A stretch of 64,000 nucleotides of DNA from Niabella aurantiaca DSM 17617 (lineage in GTDB: Bacteria > Bacteroidota > Bacteroidia > Chitinophagales > Chitinophagaceae). The notes under the pieces were generated by a model, which saw only the letters and a program-made list of their open reading frames with translations, ran no database searches and was not told where the DNA came from. Of the stretch, positions 18,122-26,810 are shown in pieces. Made by a program: the position numbers and the translations under genes. The stretch is from NCBI RefSeq assembly GCF_000374125.1, contig NZ_KB893644.1, forward strand, positions 310,001 to 374,000, read 5' to 3'. Every line of letters starts with the position of its first letter. Position 1 is the stretch's first letter.

Positions 18122-19639
18122 ATGCAGTTATCAAAAGAAGTATTAACATCCATAAAACCGGATCCGCTGCTGTCTGTTCCGGCAGCAGCACAAATGGACC
18201 TCCCTGAAAAGGTCCTGCAATTCGGCACGGGGGTGTTATTGAGGGGGTTGCCCGATTATTTTATTGACAAAGCCAATAAACAACATATTTTCAACGGCCG
18301 GGTGGTAGTGGTAAAATCAACGGATACCGGAGGTGCGGATGCGTTTGAGACCCAGAACGGTCTGTATACGATCTGTGTGCGGGGGCTGGAGGATGGCAAA
18401 CAGGTGAACGAATACATCATCAACAGCTCCATCAGCCGCGTATTGTCTGCCAAAGAGCAATGGCAGCAGATCCTTAAAGTAGCGCAAAGCCCGGAGCTGG
18501 AAGTGGTGATCTCCAATACCACTGAAGTAGGCATCGTCATGAGCGAGGACCGGGTCACCGATCAGCCGCCCGCATCGTTCCCCGGCAAGCTGCTTGCGGT
18601 ATTGTACGAACGCTTTAAAACGTTCGGGGGCACTAAGGAAAGCGGATTGGTCATCGTGCCTACGGAACTGATCATCGACAACGGCCGGCAGCTGAAGGAG
18701 ATCATTGTGCGGCTGGCAACACAGAACGGGCTGGAGCCGGCCTTTATGGCGTGGTTGCAGGCGGCCAATCATTTCTGCAATTCACTGGTCGACCGGATCG
18801 TTCCCGGTAAACTGGAGGGAGATGACCGGGTGCAAACGCAGCGGCAGCTGGGTTATACAGACGACCTCATGATCATGAGCGAAGTGTTCCGTCTTTGGGC
18901 CATTGAAGCAGCCGACCCCCGGGTACAGGAGGCATTGTCTTTTGCAAAGGCGGATGCGGGCGTTGTGATCGCACCCGATATTGAGAAGTTCAGGGAACTA
19001 AAGCTCCGGTTGCTCAATGGCACCCATACGCTTTCCTGTGGCCTGGCCTATCTGGCCGGGTTTGAGACCGTAAAAGAGGCGATGGCGGATGCCGGTTTTG
19101 CCGGTTTTGTTACCAAACTTTCAAAAACAGAACTGGCAGCAGCAGTGGCCGGCGATAAGATCTCTTATGAAGAGGCCTGTAAGTTTGCCGACGCTGTTAT
19201 TGAGCGGTTTAAGAATCCTTTTTTAGATCATAAATGGCTAAGCATTAGCTTTGCGTACACTTCAAAAATGCTGATGCGGAACGTACCGCTGATAAAAACT
19301 TTTTATAGCAGCGGGGAAAGAGATGTTTCCGCGGCCATTGCCCTCGGTTTTGCGGCATATCTGCTTTTTATGAAGAGTGAGCCGGAAGGGACCCGGTATG
19401 TAGGGTCCGCCAACGGAAAGCAATACACGCTGAATGATGACAAGGCGGCGATCCTTGCACAAAAGTGGGCGGAAAACGCCGGCACAGCGGCAGTGGTGGA
19501 AAGTGTATTGTCCGATACCGGATTGTGGAATGAGGACCTAACCCGGATCCCCGGTTTTGCGGAGGCCGTAAAACAACAATTGCAATTTTTAACAGAAAGC
19601 GGGGCGAAAGCCGCTTTACAAAATAGTATAAAGGAATAA
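18122..19639 (+). CDS. uxaB: tagaturonate reductase (altronate oxidoreductase)
   Basis: This cytoplasmic enzyme uses NADH to reduce D-tagaturonate to D-altronate in galacturonate catabolism. It has 505 residues and belongs to the mannitol dehydrogenase family. The N-terminal nucleotide-binding segment is KVLQFGTGVLLRGLPDYFID. Conserved internal motifs are VPTELIIDNG and LRLLNGTHTLSCGLAYL. No signal peptide is seen, which fits the shift here from secreted to intracellular steps. It starts 9 bp after the GH105 gene and is followed by uxaA after 3 bp, so the cluster is translated as a tight operon. The identification rests on family motifs and on the neighbours uxaA and uxaC. Confidence 0.94.
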   Translation: MQLSKEVLTSIKPDPLLSVPAAAQMDLPEKVLQFGTGVLLRGLPDYFIDKANKQHIFNGRVVVVKSTDTGGADAFETQNGLYTICVRGLEDGKQVNEYIINSSISRVLSAKEQWQQILKVAQSPELEVVISNTTEVGIVMSEDRVTDQPPASFPGKLLAVLYERFKTFGGTKESGLVIVPTELIIDNGRQLKEIIVRLATQNGLEPAFMAWLQAANHFCNSLVDRIVPGKLEGDDRVQTQRQLGYTDDLMIMSEVFRLWAIEAADPRVQEALSFAKADAGVVIAPDIEKFRELKLRLLNGTHTLSCGLAYLAGFETVKEAMADAGFAGFVTKLSKTELAAAVAGDKISYEEACKFADAVIERFKNPFLDHKWLSISFAYTSKMLMRNVPLIKTFYSSGERDVSAAIALGFAAYLLFMKSEPEGTRYVGSANGKQYTLNDDKAAILAQKWAENAGTAAVVESVLSDTGLWNEDLTRIPGFAEAVKQQLQFLTESGAKAALQNSIKE

Positions 19640-19642
19640 AAA

Positions 19643-21289
19643 ATGGCGGAGATCGTTTTAAAAGTCCATCCCAAGGATAATGTTATAGTAGCCCTCCAGG
19701 ATCTGAAAAAAGGACAGGTCGTTCATTACGGGGGGGCAGCATTTGTATTGCAGAACGATATCGGGGCAAAGCATAAATTTTTTATGCACGACATGCAGGC
19801 AGGTGACGAGATCATCATGTACGGCGTTTTAGTGGGTAAGGCACAGGAGTTCATTCCTCAGGGGGGACTGATGACCACGGCCAACACCAAGCACGCCGCC
19901 GATCCGTTTGAGTACCGCCCCTACCATTATCAGTGGACGGCCCCGGATGTTTCTAAATTTGCCGGGCGTACGTTTAACGGGTATCACCGCGGCGACGGGC
20001 GGGTAGGCACCGCCAATTACTGGTTGTTTATGCCTACGGTGTTTTGCGAAAACCGCAACCTCGACGTGATCCGGGAAGCGCTGCATAACGAACTGGGCTA
20101 TGCGGTTACGGATAAATACAAACGGTACACCCATCACCTCGTAGAGGCATTCAGGAATAACGAAAACATAGCGGACATCGGCCTGTCTGCCCCGGCTTCT
20201 TCTGAGGGTACAGGAGAAAGACTGTTCAGGAATATTGACGGGATCAAGTTTTTAAATCACCAGGGAGGCTGTGGCGGCACACGCCAGGATGCAGGCATCT
20301 TAAGCAAGCTGCTGGCGGCCTATGCCGATCATCCCAATGTGGCGGGGATCACCATCCTGAGCCTCGGCTGCCAGAACCTGCAGACCCGGCAATTGCTGGA
20401 AGATATCAGGCTCCGGAATCCTTCCTTTGATAAGCCCGTTCTGGTATTTGAGCAGCAGCAGTCGCAAAGCGAAGAGCAGCTGGTGGCAGATGCCATTAAG
20501 AAAACATTTGAAGGGCTCATCGAAGCCAATAAAATAGAGCGCCAACCCGCCCCGCTGACGGCATTGACGGTTGGTGTTAAATGCGGTGGCAGCGACGGGT
20601 TCAGCGGCATCAGCGCCAACCCTGCTGTAGGATTTACCAGCGACCTGCTGGCGGCCCTGGGCGCTAAAATATTGCTGGCTGAGTTTCCCGAATTATGCGG
20701 TGCAGAGCAACAGCTGATCGACCGGACCATTGATGAAGCTGCTGCACGGAAATTCATTCACCTGATGACCACTTACAATGACCAGGCACTCAGCGTTGGC
20801 TCCGGCTTTTTCATGAACCCTTCACCGGGTAATATAAAGGACGGGCTGATCACCGATGCGATCAAAAGCACCGGTGCCGCAAAAAAAGGAGGCACTTCGC
20901 CTGTAGTGGATGTGCTGGATTATACCGAACCTGCTACGAAGCCCGGTCTGAGCCTGGTGTGCACGCCGGGCAATGATGTGGAGGCCACTACCGGCAAGGC
21001 GGCATCCGGAGCCACATTGATCCTGTTTACCACAGGACTGGGCACCCCCACCGGCAATCCCGTTTGTCCTACCATTAAAATAGCAACCAACACATCGCTG
21101 ACAAAGCGGATGGGAGATATCATCGATATCAATGCGGGGGGCATTATTGATGGTGAAAAGACCATCGAGCAAATGGGAGAGGAGATCCTGGAGTATTGCA
21201 TCAAAGCGGCAAGCGGGGAAGTGGTGCCCAAGGCGGTGCAGCTCAATCAGGATGATTTCATTCCCTGGAAACGGGGCGTTTCATTGTAA
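19643..21289 (+). CDS. uxaA: altronate dehydratase
   Basis: The enzyme dehydrates D-altronate to 2-keto-3-deoxygluconate (KDG). At 548 residues it has the fused form: an N-terminal SAF-type domain (about 1-80, VLKVHPKDNVIVALQDLKKG) and the large C-terminal dehydratase domain. Conserved elements include NHQGGCGGTRQDA, ILSLGCQNLQTRQL, VGVKCGGSDGFSG and FTTGLGTPTGNPV. It starts 3 bp after uxaB. A 71-bp spacer to uxaC contains three heptamer repeat units of the form xxxACGA (21325-21345). Confidence 0.95.
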   Translation: MAEIVLKVHPKDNVIVALQDLKKGQVVHYGGAAFVLQNDIGAKHKFFMHDMQAGDEIIMYGVLVGKAQEFIPQGGLMTTANTKHAADPFEYRPYHYQWTAPDVSKFAGRTFNGYHRGDGRVGTANYWLFMPTVFCENRNLDVIREALHNELGYAVTDKYKRYTHHLVEAFRNNENIADIGLSAPASSEGTGERLFRNIDGIKFLNHQGGCGGTRQDAGILSKLLAAYADHPNVAGITILSLGCQNLQTRQLLEDIRLRNPSFDKPVLVFEQQQSQSEEQLVADAIKKTFEGLIEANKIERQPAPLTALTVGVKCGGSDGFSGISANPAVGFTSDLLAALGAKILLAEFPELCGAEQQLIDRTIDEAAARKFIHLMTTYNDQALSVGSGFFMNPSPGNIKDGLITDAIKSTGAAKKGGTSPVVDVLDYTEPATKPGLSLVCTPGNDVEATTGKAASGATLILFTTGLGTPTGNPVCPTIKIATNTSLTKRMGDIIDINAGGIIDGEKTIEQMGEEILEYCIKAASGEVVPKAVQLNQDDFIPWKRGVSL

Positions 21290-21324
21290 CCATGTGTGGG
21301 TTGCGGACGCCGGCCATCAATAGC

Positions 21325-21345
21325 AAAACGAAATACGATTAACGA
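21325..21345 (+). repeat. heptamer array upstream of uxaC
   Basis: Three consecutive 7-bp units ending in ACGA (first AAAACGA, second AATACGA) lie 15 bp before the uxaC start codon. The spacing is exactly seven bases. The array resembles in period, not in exact sequence, those at 22771-22861 and 53440-53544. Confidence 0.55.
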
Positions 21346-21360
21346 ATAATTTCTTAACAA

Positions 21361-22770
21361 GTGAAACAGTTTTTAGACGATCATTTTCTACTGGAAACAA
21401 AAACGGCAGCACAGTTGTACCACGACTATGCAAAGCAGATGCCGATCATCGATTACCACTGTCATCTTCCGCCGCAGCAGATCGCTGAAGATGCGCAATT
21501 TCAGAATATAACACAGGCCTGGCTGTATGGCGATCATTATAAATGGCGCGCCATGCGTACCAACGGGGTAGATGAAGCTTTTGTAACAGGAACCGCTTCG
21601 GATGAAGAGAAGTTCCTGAGATGGGCGGAAACCGTTCCCTATACCATGCGCAATCCCCTGTACCACTGGACGCACCTCGAACTGCAGCGTTATTTTGATA
21701 TCAGCGAAACACTGGATGCCGGTAGTGGGAAAAGGATCTATGATGCCGCTTCTGAAAAGATCAGCAGCAAGGAATACAGTGTCCGGAACCTGCTCCGTAA
21801 AATGAATGTAAAAGTGGTTTGCACCACGGATGATCCTGTGGACTCACTGGAATTTCATGCAAAAATAAAAGCAGATGGCTTTGAAATTCCCGTATATCCG
21901 GCTTTCCGGCCGGACAATGCCATGAATGTGTCAACGCCGGAGGTGTTTAATGCCTACGTAGCCAGGCTGGAAGCCGCTTCCAATAAGGAGATCCGGGACC
22001 TGGATACCTATCTCCAGGCGCTGAAAAGCCGGCATGATTTCTTTGCCGAAATGGGCTGTTCGGTATCGGATCACGGGTTGGAATACATTCATGCGGCAGA
22101 TTTTACCCAGGCGGGTGTCAGCGCGCTGTTTGATAAGATCTTCGGCGGAAAGGCACTTTCTGCGGAAGAGCAGGAACAGTTCCGTTCTGCAATGCTGGTG
22201 TGGTTTGCGGAATGGGATCACGAAAAAGGCTGGGTACAGCAGTACCACGTAGGCGCCCTGCGGAACAACAATGCACGGCTGCTGGAAAAACTCGGACCGG
22301 ATACCGGCTGGGATTCGATCGGCGATTTTTCACAGGGCAGGATGCTGTCCCGGTTCCTGAACGGGCTGGACAAAAATGACCGGCTGGCCAAAACCATCCT
22401 GTACAATCTCAACCCATCCGACAATGAACTGTTTGCCACGATGACCGGCAACTTCAATGACGGCACGGTGGCCGGAAAAGTACAATGGGGTTCCGGGTGG
22501 TGGTTCCTCGATCAAAAGGACGGGATGATCAGCCAGATGAATGCCCTTTCCAATATGGGACTGATCAGCCGGTTCATCGGGATGCTCACGGATTCGAGGA
22601 GCTTTCTCTCCTTCCCGCGGCACGAATACTTCAGGAGAATATTGTGCAATTTGTTTGGAAACGATATTGAAAATGGCGAACTTCCCGCCGATATCCCCTG
22701 GATCGGGAAAATGATCCAGGATATCTGCTTTAATAATGCAAATGCATATTTTGGATTTGGAGCAAAGTAG
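21361..22770 (+). CDS. uxaC: uronate isomerase
   Basis: UxaC interconverts D-galacturonate and D-tagaturonate (and glucuronate/fructuronate), the first cytoplasmic step for saturated monomers. It has 469 residues and belongs to the amidohydrolase superfamily, with the metal-site motif IIDYHCHLPPQ near residue 27 and conserved VCTTDDPVDSLEFH and DHGLEYIHA. The start is a GTG: an in-frame stop lies two codons upstream, so no longer form is possible. The stop codon is followed at once by a 91-bp array with 7-bp period before kduD. Confidence 0.95.
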   Translation: MKQFLDDHFLLETKTAAQLYHDYAKQMPIIDYHCHLPPQQIAEDAQFQNITQAWLYGDHYKWRAMRTNGVDEAFVTGTASDEEKFLRWAETVPYTMRNPLYHWTHLELQRYFDISETLDAGSGKRIYDAASEKISSKEYSVRNLLRKMNVKVVCTTDDPVDSLEFHAKIKADGFEIPVYPAFRPDNAMNVSTPEVFNAYVARLEAASNKEIRDLDTYLQALKSRHDFFAEMGCSVSDHGLEYIHAADFTQAGVSALFDKIFGGKALSAEEQEQFRSAMLVWFAEWDHEKGWVQQYHVGALRNNNARLLEKLGPDTGWDSIGDFSQGRMLSRFLNGLDKNDRLAKTILYNLNPSDNELFATMTGNFNDGTVAGKVQWGSGWWFLDQKDGMISQMNALSNMGLISRFIGMLTDSRSFLSFPRHEYFRRILCNLFGNDIENGELPADIPWIGKMIQDICFNNANAYFGFGAK

Positions 22771-22861
22771 GTTGATAGTAAGTAGTGAATAGGTATCTGG
22801 TGTCTAAGATCTAAAATCTAAGATCTAACGTCTAATAACAAACAAATAAACGATAAATTAC
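22771..22861 (+). repeat. 13-unit degenerate heptamer array filling the uxaC-kduD spacer
   Basis: Starting at the base after the uxaC stop codon, the whole spacer can be cut into 13 units of seven bases, ending 3 bp before the kduD ATG. Three blocks are seen: three units of GTxxxTA type (e.g. GTTGATA, GTGAATA), six units ending in TCT (e.g. AAGATCT, which occurs twice) and four AA-rich units (e.g. AACAAAT). The AA-rich block shares ACAAAC and TAAACG with the gltB-gltD spacer. Confidence 0.75.
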
Positions 22862-22864
22862 CGC

Positions 22865-23617
22865 ATGTTTGATCTTTCTGGAAAAACAGCCTTAATAACA
22901 GGAGGAAATAAAGGCATTGGAAAAGGGATGGCTATTGGCCTGGCAAAAGCCGGCGCGGACATCATCGTAGCGTCCCGTACAGTGGAAGCAGGGTCTGAAG
23001 TGGAAGCAGCCGTAAAGCAGCTGGGCCGCAGCTTTAAGCACTACAAGCTGGACGCTGCAGACCGCAACAGCGTATATGCGTTGGTAAAGCAGGTGCTGGC
23101 GGAAAATGAACGCATTGATATCCTGGTGAACAATGCCGGAACCATTATGCGGAAACCGGCAGCAGAACATCCGGATGAGTACTGGGATAATGTAATCACC
23201 ATTAACCTGGATACTCCCTTTGTACTGGCACGTGAACTGGGAAAGCATATGATTGAGAAAGGCTCCGGAAAGATCATCTTCACCTGCTCTTTGCTCAGCT
23301 TTCAGGGGGGCATCAATGTGCCGGGGTATGCAGCCAGCAAGGGAGCCCTGAGCAGCCTGGTAAAAGCCCTGGCCAATGAATGGGCCTCCAAAGGGATCAA
23401 TGTAAACGGCATCGCCCCGGGATACATTGCAACCGACAATACACAGGCACTTCGGGAAGACGAAGACCGGAGTAAGTCCATCCTGGACCGGATCCCGGCC
23501 GGCCGCTGGGGGGTGCCGGAAGACTTTGCCGGGCCGGCGGTCTTTCTGGCTTCTGAGGCCGGAAGTTATGTGCACGGCACCATCCTTACCGTGGACGGTG
23601 GCTGGATGGGCCGGTGA
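22865..23617 (+). CDS. kduD: 2-dehydro-3-deoxy-D-gluconate 5-dehydrogenase (KduD)
   Basis: KduD reduces 2,5-diketo-3-deoxygluconate to KDG with NAD(P)H in the branch for unsaturated uronates made by the pectate lyases and GH105. It is a 250-residue short-chain dehydrogenase. The cofactor motif TGGNKGIGKGMA is near residue 11, NNAG near 88, and the catalytic YAASKGAL tyrosine/lysine pair near 158. The name rests on strong family resemblance plus the adjacent kduI. It lies 94 bp after uxaC and 37 bp before kduI; both spacers have heptad periodicity. Confidence 0.93.
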   Translation: MFDLSGKTALITGGNKGIGKGMAIGLAKAGADIIVASRTVEAGSEVEAAVKQLGRSFKHYKLDAADRNSVYALVKQVLAENERIDILVNNAGTIMRKPAAEHPDEYWDNVITINLDTPFVLARELGKHMIEKGSGKIIFTCSLLSFQGGINVPGYAASKGALSSLVKALANEWASKGINVNGIAPGYIATDNTQALREDEDRSKSILDRIPAGRWGVPEDFAGPAVFLASEAGSYVHGTILTVDGGWMGR

Positions 23618-23652
23618 AAAATAAAAATTTCAAATTTTAAATACCGAATAAC
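23618..23652 (+). repeat. AT-rich heptamer array in the kduD-kduI spacer
   Basis: Five 7-bp units with AA at positions 2-3 run from the base after the kduD stop codon to 2 bp before the kduI ATG, for example AAATTTC and AAATTTT. AT-richness makes chance periodicity more likely here than in the other arrays. Confidence 0.45.
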
Positions 23653-23654
23653 AA

Positions 23655-24485
23655 ATGGAGATCAGATACGAACACAGTCCGCAGGAAACAAAGGGAATGA
23701 CCACAGAACAGCTGCGGGAGAGCTTTCTTGTAGAAGATCTGATGAAGACAGATAAGTTAACATTGGTCTACAGCTTCTATGACCGGTTGATCGTAGGTGG
23801 TATAAAACCGGTGGCAAAGACCGTACAGCTGAAAAATGAAAACGAGCTGAAATCGGACTTTTTCCTGCAACGCCGAGAAATGGGGGTCATTAATGTAGGC
23901 GGCAAGGGCGCCGTAACGGTGGACGGCCGGAAATTTCCCCTGGATAAGCTGGACTGCCTGTACATCGGGCGCGGGTCCAAAAAGGTGAGTTTCGGCAGCA
24001 ATGGAAAAAAAGACCCGGCCGTATTCTACATTTTATCGGCACCCGCACATAAAGATTATCCGACCACCAAATATACCAGGGAGCAGGCAGCGCCGGTAAC
24101 GCTGGGTGACATTACTACTTCCAATAAACGGACCATTTATAAATACATTCATGAAGAAGGCGTCCAGAGCTGCCAGCTGGTAATGGGGCTGACGGTGCTG
24201 GAAACCGGAAGCGTATGGAACTCTGTTCCGCCGCATACACATACCCGCCGGACGGAGATCTATTTTTATTTCGATCTTCCGGAAGAGCAGCGCCTGTTCC
24301 ACATGATGGGCCAGCCGCAGCAGACCCGGCACATCATCATGCAAAACCATGACGCCGTTATTTCACCGCCCTGGAGCATGCACTTTGGCTGCGGTACTTC
24401 CAATTATGGCTTTATCTGGGGGATGGCCGGTGAAAACAAACAGTATACGGATATGGATCCGGCGCCGGTACCAACGTTGCTGTAG
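23655..24485 (+). CDS. kduI: 5-keto-4-deoxyuronate isomerase (KduI)
   Basis: KduI converts 4-deoxy-L-threo-5-hexosulose uronate, the spontaneous form of the unsaturated uronate monomer, into 2,5-diketo-3-deoxygluconate for KduD. It has 276 residues and belongs to the cupin superfamily. Zinc-binding residues are expected in PPHTHTRRTEIYFYFDL and in the C-terminal part PPWSMHFGCGTSNYGFIWGM, followed by GENKQYTDMDP, which is highly typical of the family. It is cytoplasmic with no signal peptide. Its presence beside kduD shows that the organism uses lyase products as well as hydrolase products. Confidence 0.95.
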   Translation: MEIRYEHSPQETKGMTTEQLRESFLVEDLMKTDKLTLVYSFYDRLIVGGIKPVAKTVQLKNENELKSDFFLQRREMGVINVGGKGAVTVDGRKFPLDKLDCLYIGRGSKKVSFGSNGKKDPAVFYILSAPAHKDYPTTKYTREQAAPVTLGDITTSNKRTIYKYIHEEGVQSCQLVMGLTVLETGSVWNSVPPHTHTRRTEIYFYFDLPEEQRLFHMMGQPQQTRHIIMQNHDAVISPPWSMHFGCGTSNYGFIWGMAGENKQYTDMDPAPVPTLL

Positions 24486-24506
24486 TCAATGGTCAATAGG
24501 GAATAA
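24486..24506 (+). repeat. heptamer array after kduI
   Basis: Three 7-bp units begin immediately after the kduI stop codon: TCAATGG, TCAATAG and a third with core GGAATA. The same unit type follows rpsR on the other strand (43589-43637) and occurs at 32557-32584. A different, 8-bp-period motif, TTTTCAAA, occurs three times further down at 24554, 24562 and 24578. Confidence 0.6.
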
Positions 24507-24593
24507 CAGGATGGCCGGCGCGGGTAGTAAATGATCAGTACCGGGCCTGCCGGTTTTCAAATTTTCAAATCAACGAATTTTCAAATTAATAAA

Positions 24594-25619
24594 ATGTCTA
24601 AGAAAATAGTTACACTGGGCGAGATCATGTTACGCTTGTCCACCCCCGGTTTTGAACGTTTTGTTCAGGCCGGTTCTTTTGATGTTACTTATGGTGGCGG
24701 CGAAGCCAACGTGGCCGTGGCTCTTTCCAATTATGGACTGAACGGGTATTTTGTTTCAAAAGTTCCGGACAATGCCATTGGTCAGTCGGCCATCAATCAT
24801 CTGCGCCGTTATGGGGTAAATACGGACTTTGTAGCGCGGGGCGGCGACCGCCTGGGGATCTATTTTCTCGAAACCGGAGCCTCCATGCGGGCTTCGCAGG
24901 TGATCTACGACCGCGCCGGCGCCGCCATTGCCGATGCGGATGCAGGTGAATTTGATTTTGATAAGATACTGGAAGGCGCAGACTGGTTCCATACCACCGG
25001 CATTACCCCGGCGCTGAGCGATAAAGCAGCGGCGCTGACCGAAGCGGCGCTGAAAGCAGCAAAAGCAAAGGGGATCACTACCAGCATTGACCTGAACTAC
25101 CGCAAAAAATTATGGAGCAAGGAAAAAGCCCGCGAAGTGATGAGTGAGCTCTGCAAATATGTGGATGTTTGCATTGGCAATGAAGAAGACGCGGAGACCA
25201 CACTGGGCTTTAAAGCGGCTGATACCGATATTACAAAAGGAGAGCTGAACCTGGATGGTTACAAGGATGTGATCCGCCAGATGAAAGAGAAATTCAATTT
25301 TAAATATATAGCGTCTTCACTGCGGGAAAGCTACAGCGCCAGCGATAACGGCTGGAGCGCGCTGGTAAGCGATGGTACGGAATTTTACCATACACGCAAA
25401 TACGATGTACGTATTGTGGACCGGGTGGGAAGCGGCGATAGCTTTGCCAGCGGTCTGATCTATGGCCTGGTAACCGGTATGAGCATGGCCGACGCGGCAG
25501 AGTTTGGTGTGGCTGCTTCTGCATTGAAGCATACCATCCCCGGCGATCTGAACCATGCCACCCTGGGCGATGTAAAAACGCTGATGAAAGGCGATGCCAG
25601 CGGCCGTGTGCAGCGGTAA
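24594..25619 (+). CDS. kdgK: 2-dehydro-3-deoxygluconokinase
   Basis: KdgK phosphorylates KDG to KDPG, joining the two uronate branches. It is a PfkB-family sugar kinase. The N-terminal TLGEIMLRLSTPGFERFVQ and YGGGEANVAVALS are typical. The catalytic signature DRVGSGDSFASGLIYG is near residue 280 and holds the base aspartate. The open frame runs from 24531, but those 21 extra codons fall in repeated TTTTCAAA sequence, and MSKKIVTLGEIML at 24594 is the natural start (341 residues). The KDPG aldolase that uses its product is encoded about 1.6 kb downstream in the same cluster. Confidence 0.93.
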   Translation: MSKKIVTLGEIMLRLSTPGFERFVQAGSFDVTYGGGEANVAVALSNYGLNGYFVSKVPDNAIGQSAINHLRRYGVNTDFVARGGDRLGIYFLETGASMRASQVIYDRAGAAIADADAGEFDFDKILEGADWFHTTGITPALSDKAAALTEAALKAAKAKGITTSIDLNYRKKLWSKEKAREVMSELCKYVDVCIGNEEDAETTLGFKAADTDITKGELNLDGYKDVIRQMKEKFNFKYIASSLRESYSASDNGWSALVSDGTEFYHTRKYDVRIVDRVGSGDSFASGLIYGLVTGMSMADAAEFGVAASALKHTIPGDLNHATLGDVKTLMKGDASGRVQR

Positions 25620-25643
25620 TAGCTGCTCCGGAGAGGCCGCAAC

Positions 25644-26810
25644 ATGATGCAGAAAATAAAAACGATACAACGGTTGCTGCTGATTTTTTTGCTGGGTGTC
25701 CTGGGGCCGTGTACGACCCGGGCACAACAGCCGGTACGGCTTGCAGTGGCCGGGATCACGCACGGGCATAGCGACTGGATCTACAACCGGAAATTGAAGG
25801 GCGATATCGAGATCGTTGGGATTTACGAAACAAATACGGACCGGATCCGTGAATTCCGGGAGCGGTATCATTTACCGCAAGCTCTTTTTTTCTCGGACCT
25901 CGGGAAAATGCTGGATCGGGTAAAACCGGCAGGCGTGATGGCTTTTGGACCCGTTAACGAGCATATTGCAGTGGTGCGGGCAGCTGCGCCGCGCAACATA
26001 CACGTGATGGTGGAAAAGCCCCTGGCCACCAGCTATCGGGATGCCCTGGAAATAGAACGCCTGGCAAAACGCTATGGGATCAAAGTGCTGACGAACTTTG
26101 AAACCTCCTGGTATTCGAGCAACCAGTATGTGCGGAATTGCTACAAAGAGGGAAAGCTGGGCCAGCTGCGTAAAGTTTTGGTGAATGATGGTCATGAGGG
26201 GCCCTGGGCCATGAACCGGCATTTTGTTTCCTGGCTTACGGACCCGGTGAAGAACGGAGGTGGCGCATTGACGGATTTTGGCTGTTATGGTGCCAACCTG
26301 ATGACCTGGCTGATGGACGGCCGGCGACCGGTTTCGGTAACGGCGGTAACACATCAGAACCGGCCGGACAGGTACCCGAAGGTGGAAGACGAAGCTACGA
26401 TCATCCTGCAGTATCCACAGGTACAATGTGTGATCCAGGCATCGTGGAGCTGGACCTTCAGCCGTAAGGATATGGCAGTGTACGGCACCAAAGGATACGC
26501 CATCGCCGTGGACCGGACAATGGTAAAAACCCGTTTGGAGGGGAAGCTCCCGGAAACGACACAAACCCTGGAGCCGCGTCCGGCGCCTTTTGAGGATCCT
26601 TTTGCGGTGTTTGCCGGTGTGATACAGGGGGTATTGAAACAGGAGCCCAATGATCTGTATGAACTGCCGGTTAATGTAACGGTTGTTGAGATCCTGGATG
26701 CAGCCCGTGCATCCGCAAAGAGCGGGAAAACAATTTATTTAAAATCCCGGTTGGGCCTGCGTGAACCCGCAATGCCGGAACAACCGAATAAAAAATTATA
26801 TGGTAATTGA
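25644..26810 (+). CDS. Gfo/Idh/MocA-family oxidoreductase with signal peptide
   Basis: This is a 388-residue NAD(P)-dependent oxidoreductase-like protein. The Rossmann start RLAVAGITHGHSDWI, the EKPLA motif (near residue 121) and the central GGGALTDFGCYGANL are typical of the family. An N-terminal hydrophobic stretch LLLIFLLGVLG followed by TTRAQQP looks like a Sec signal peptide, so the protein is probably periplasmic, unlike its cytoplasmic neighbours. The cysteine before TTR is preceded by proline, so it is a poor lipobox. Several Bacteroidota secrete such proteins in glycan loci, and some family members are glycoside hydrolases or reductases. The substrate is unknown. Its last 11 bases overlap the next gene. 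Confidence 0.83.
   Translation: MMQKIKTIQRLLLIFLLGVLGPCTTRAQQPVRLAVAGITHGHSDWIYNRKLKGDIEIVGIYETNTDRIREFRERYHLPQALFFSDLGKMLDRVKPAGVMAFGPVNEHIAVVRAAAPRNIHVMVEKPLATSYRDALEIERLAKRYGIKVLTNFETSWYSSNQYVRNCYKEGKLGQLRKVLVNDGHEGPWAMNRHFVSWLTDPVKNGGGALTDFGCYGANLMTWLMDGRRPVSVTAVTHQNRPDRYPKVEDEATIILQYPQVQCVIQASWSWTFSRKDMAVYGTKGYAIAVDRTMVKTRLEGKLPETTQTLEPRPAPFEDPFAVFAGVIQGVLKQEPNDLYELPVNVTVVEILDAARASAKSGKTIYLKSRLGLREPAMPEQPNKKLYGN

Noticed and set aside
22771-22861. Possible CRISPR array
   Set aside because: Units are seven bases and degenerate, with no spacers of constant length between longer repeats and no cas genes.
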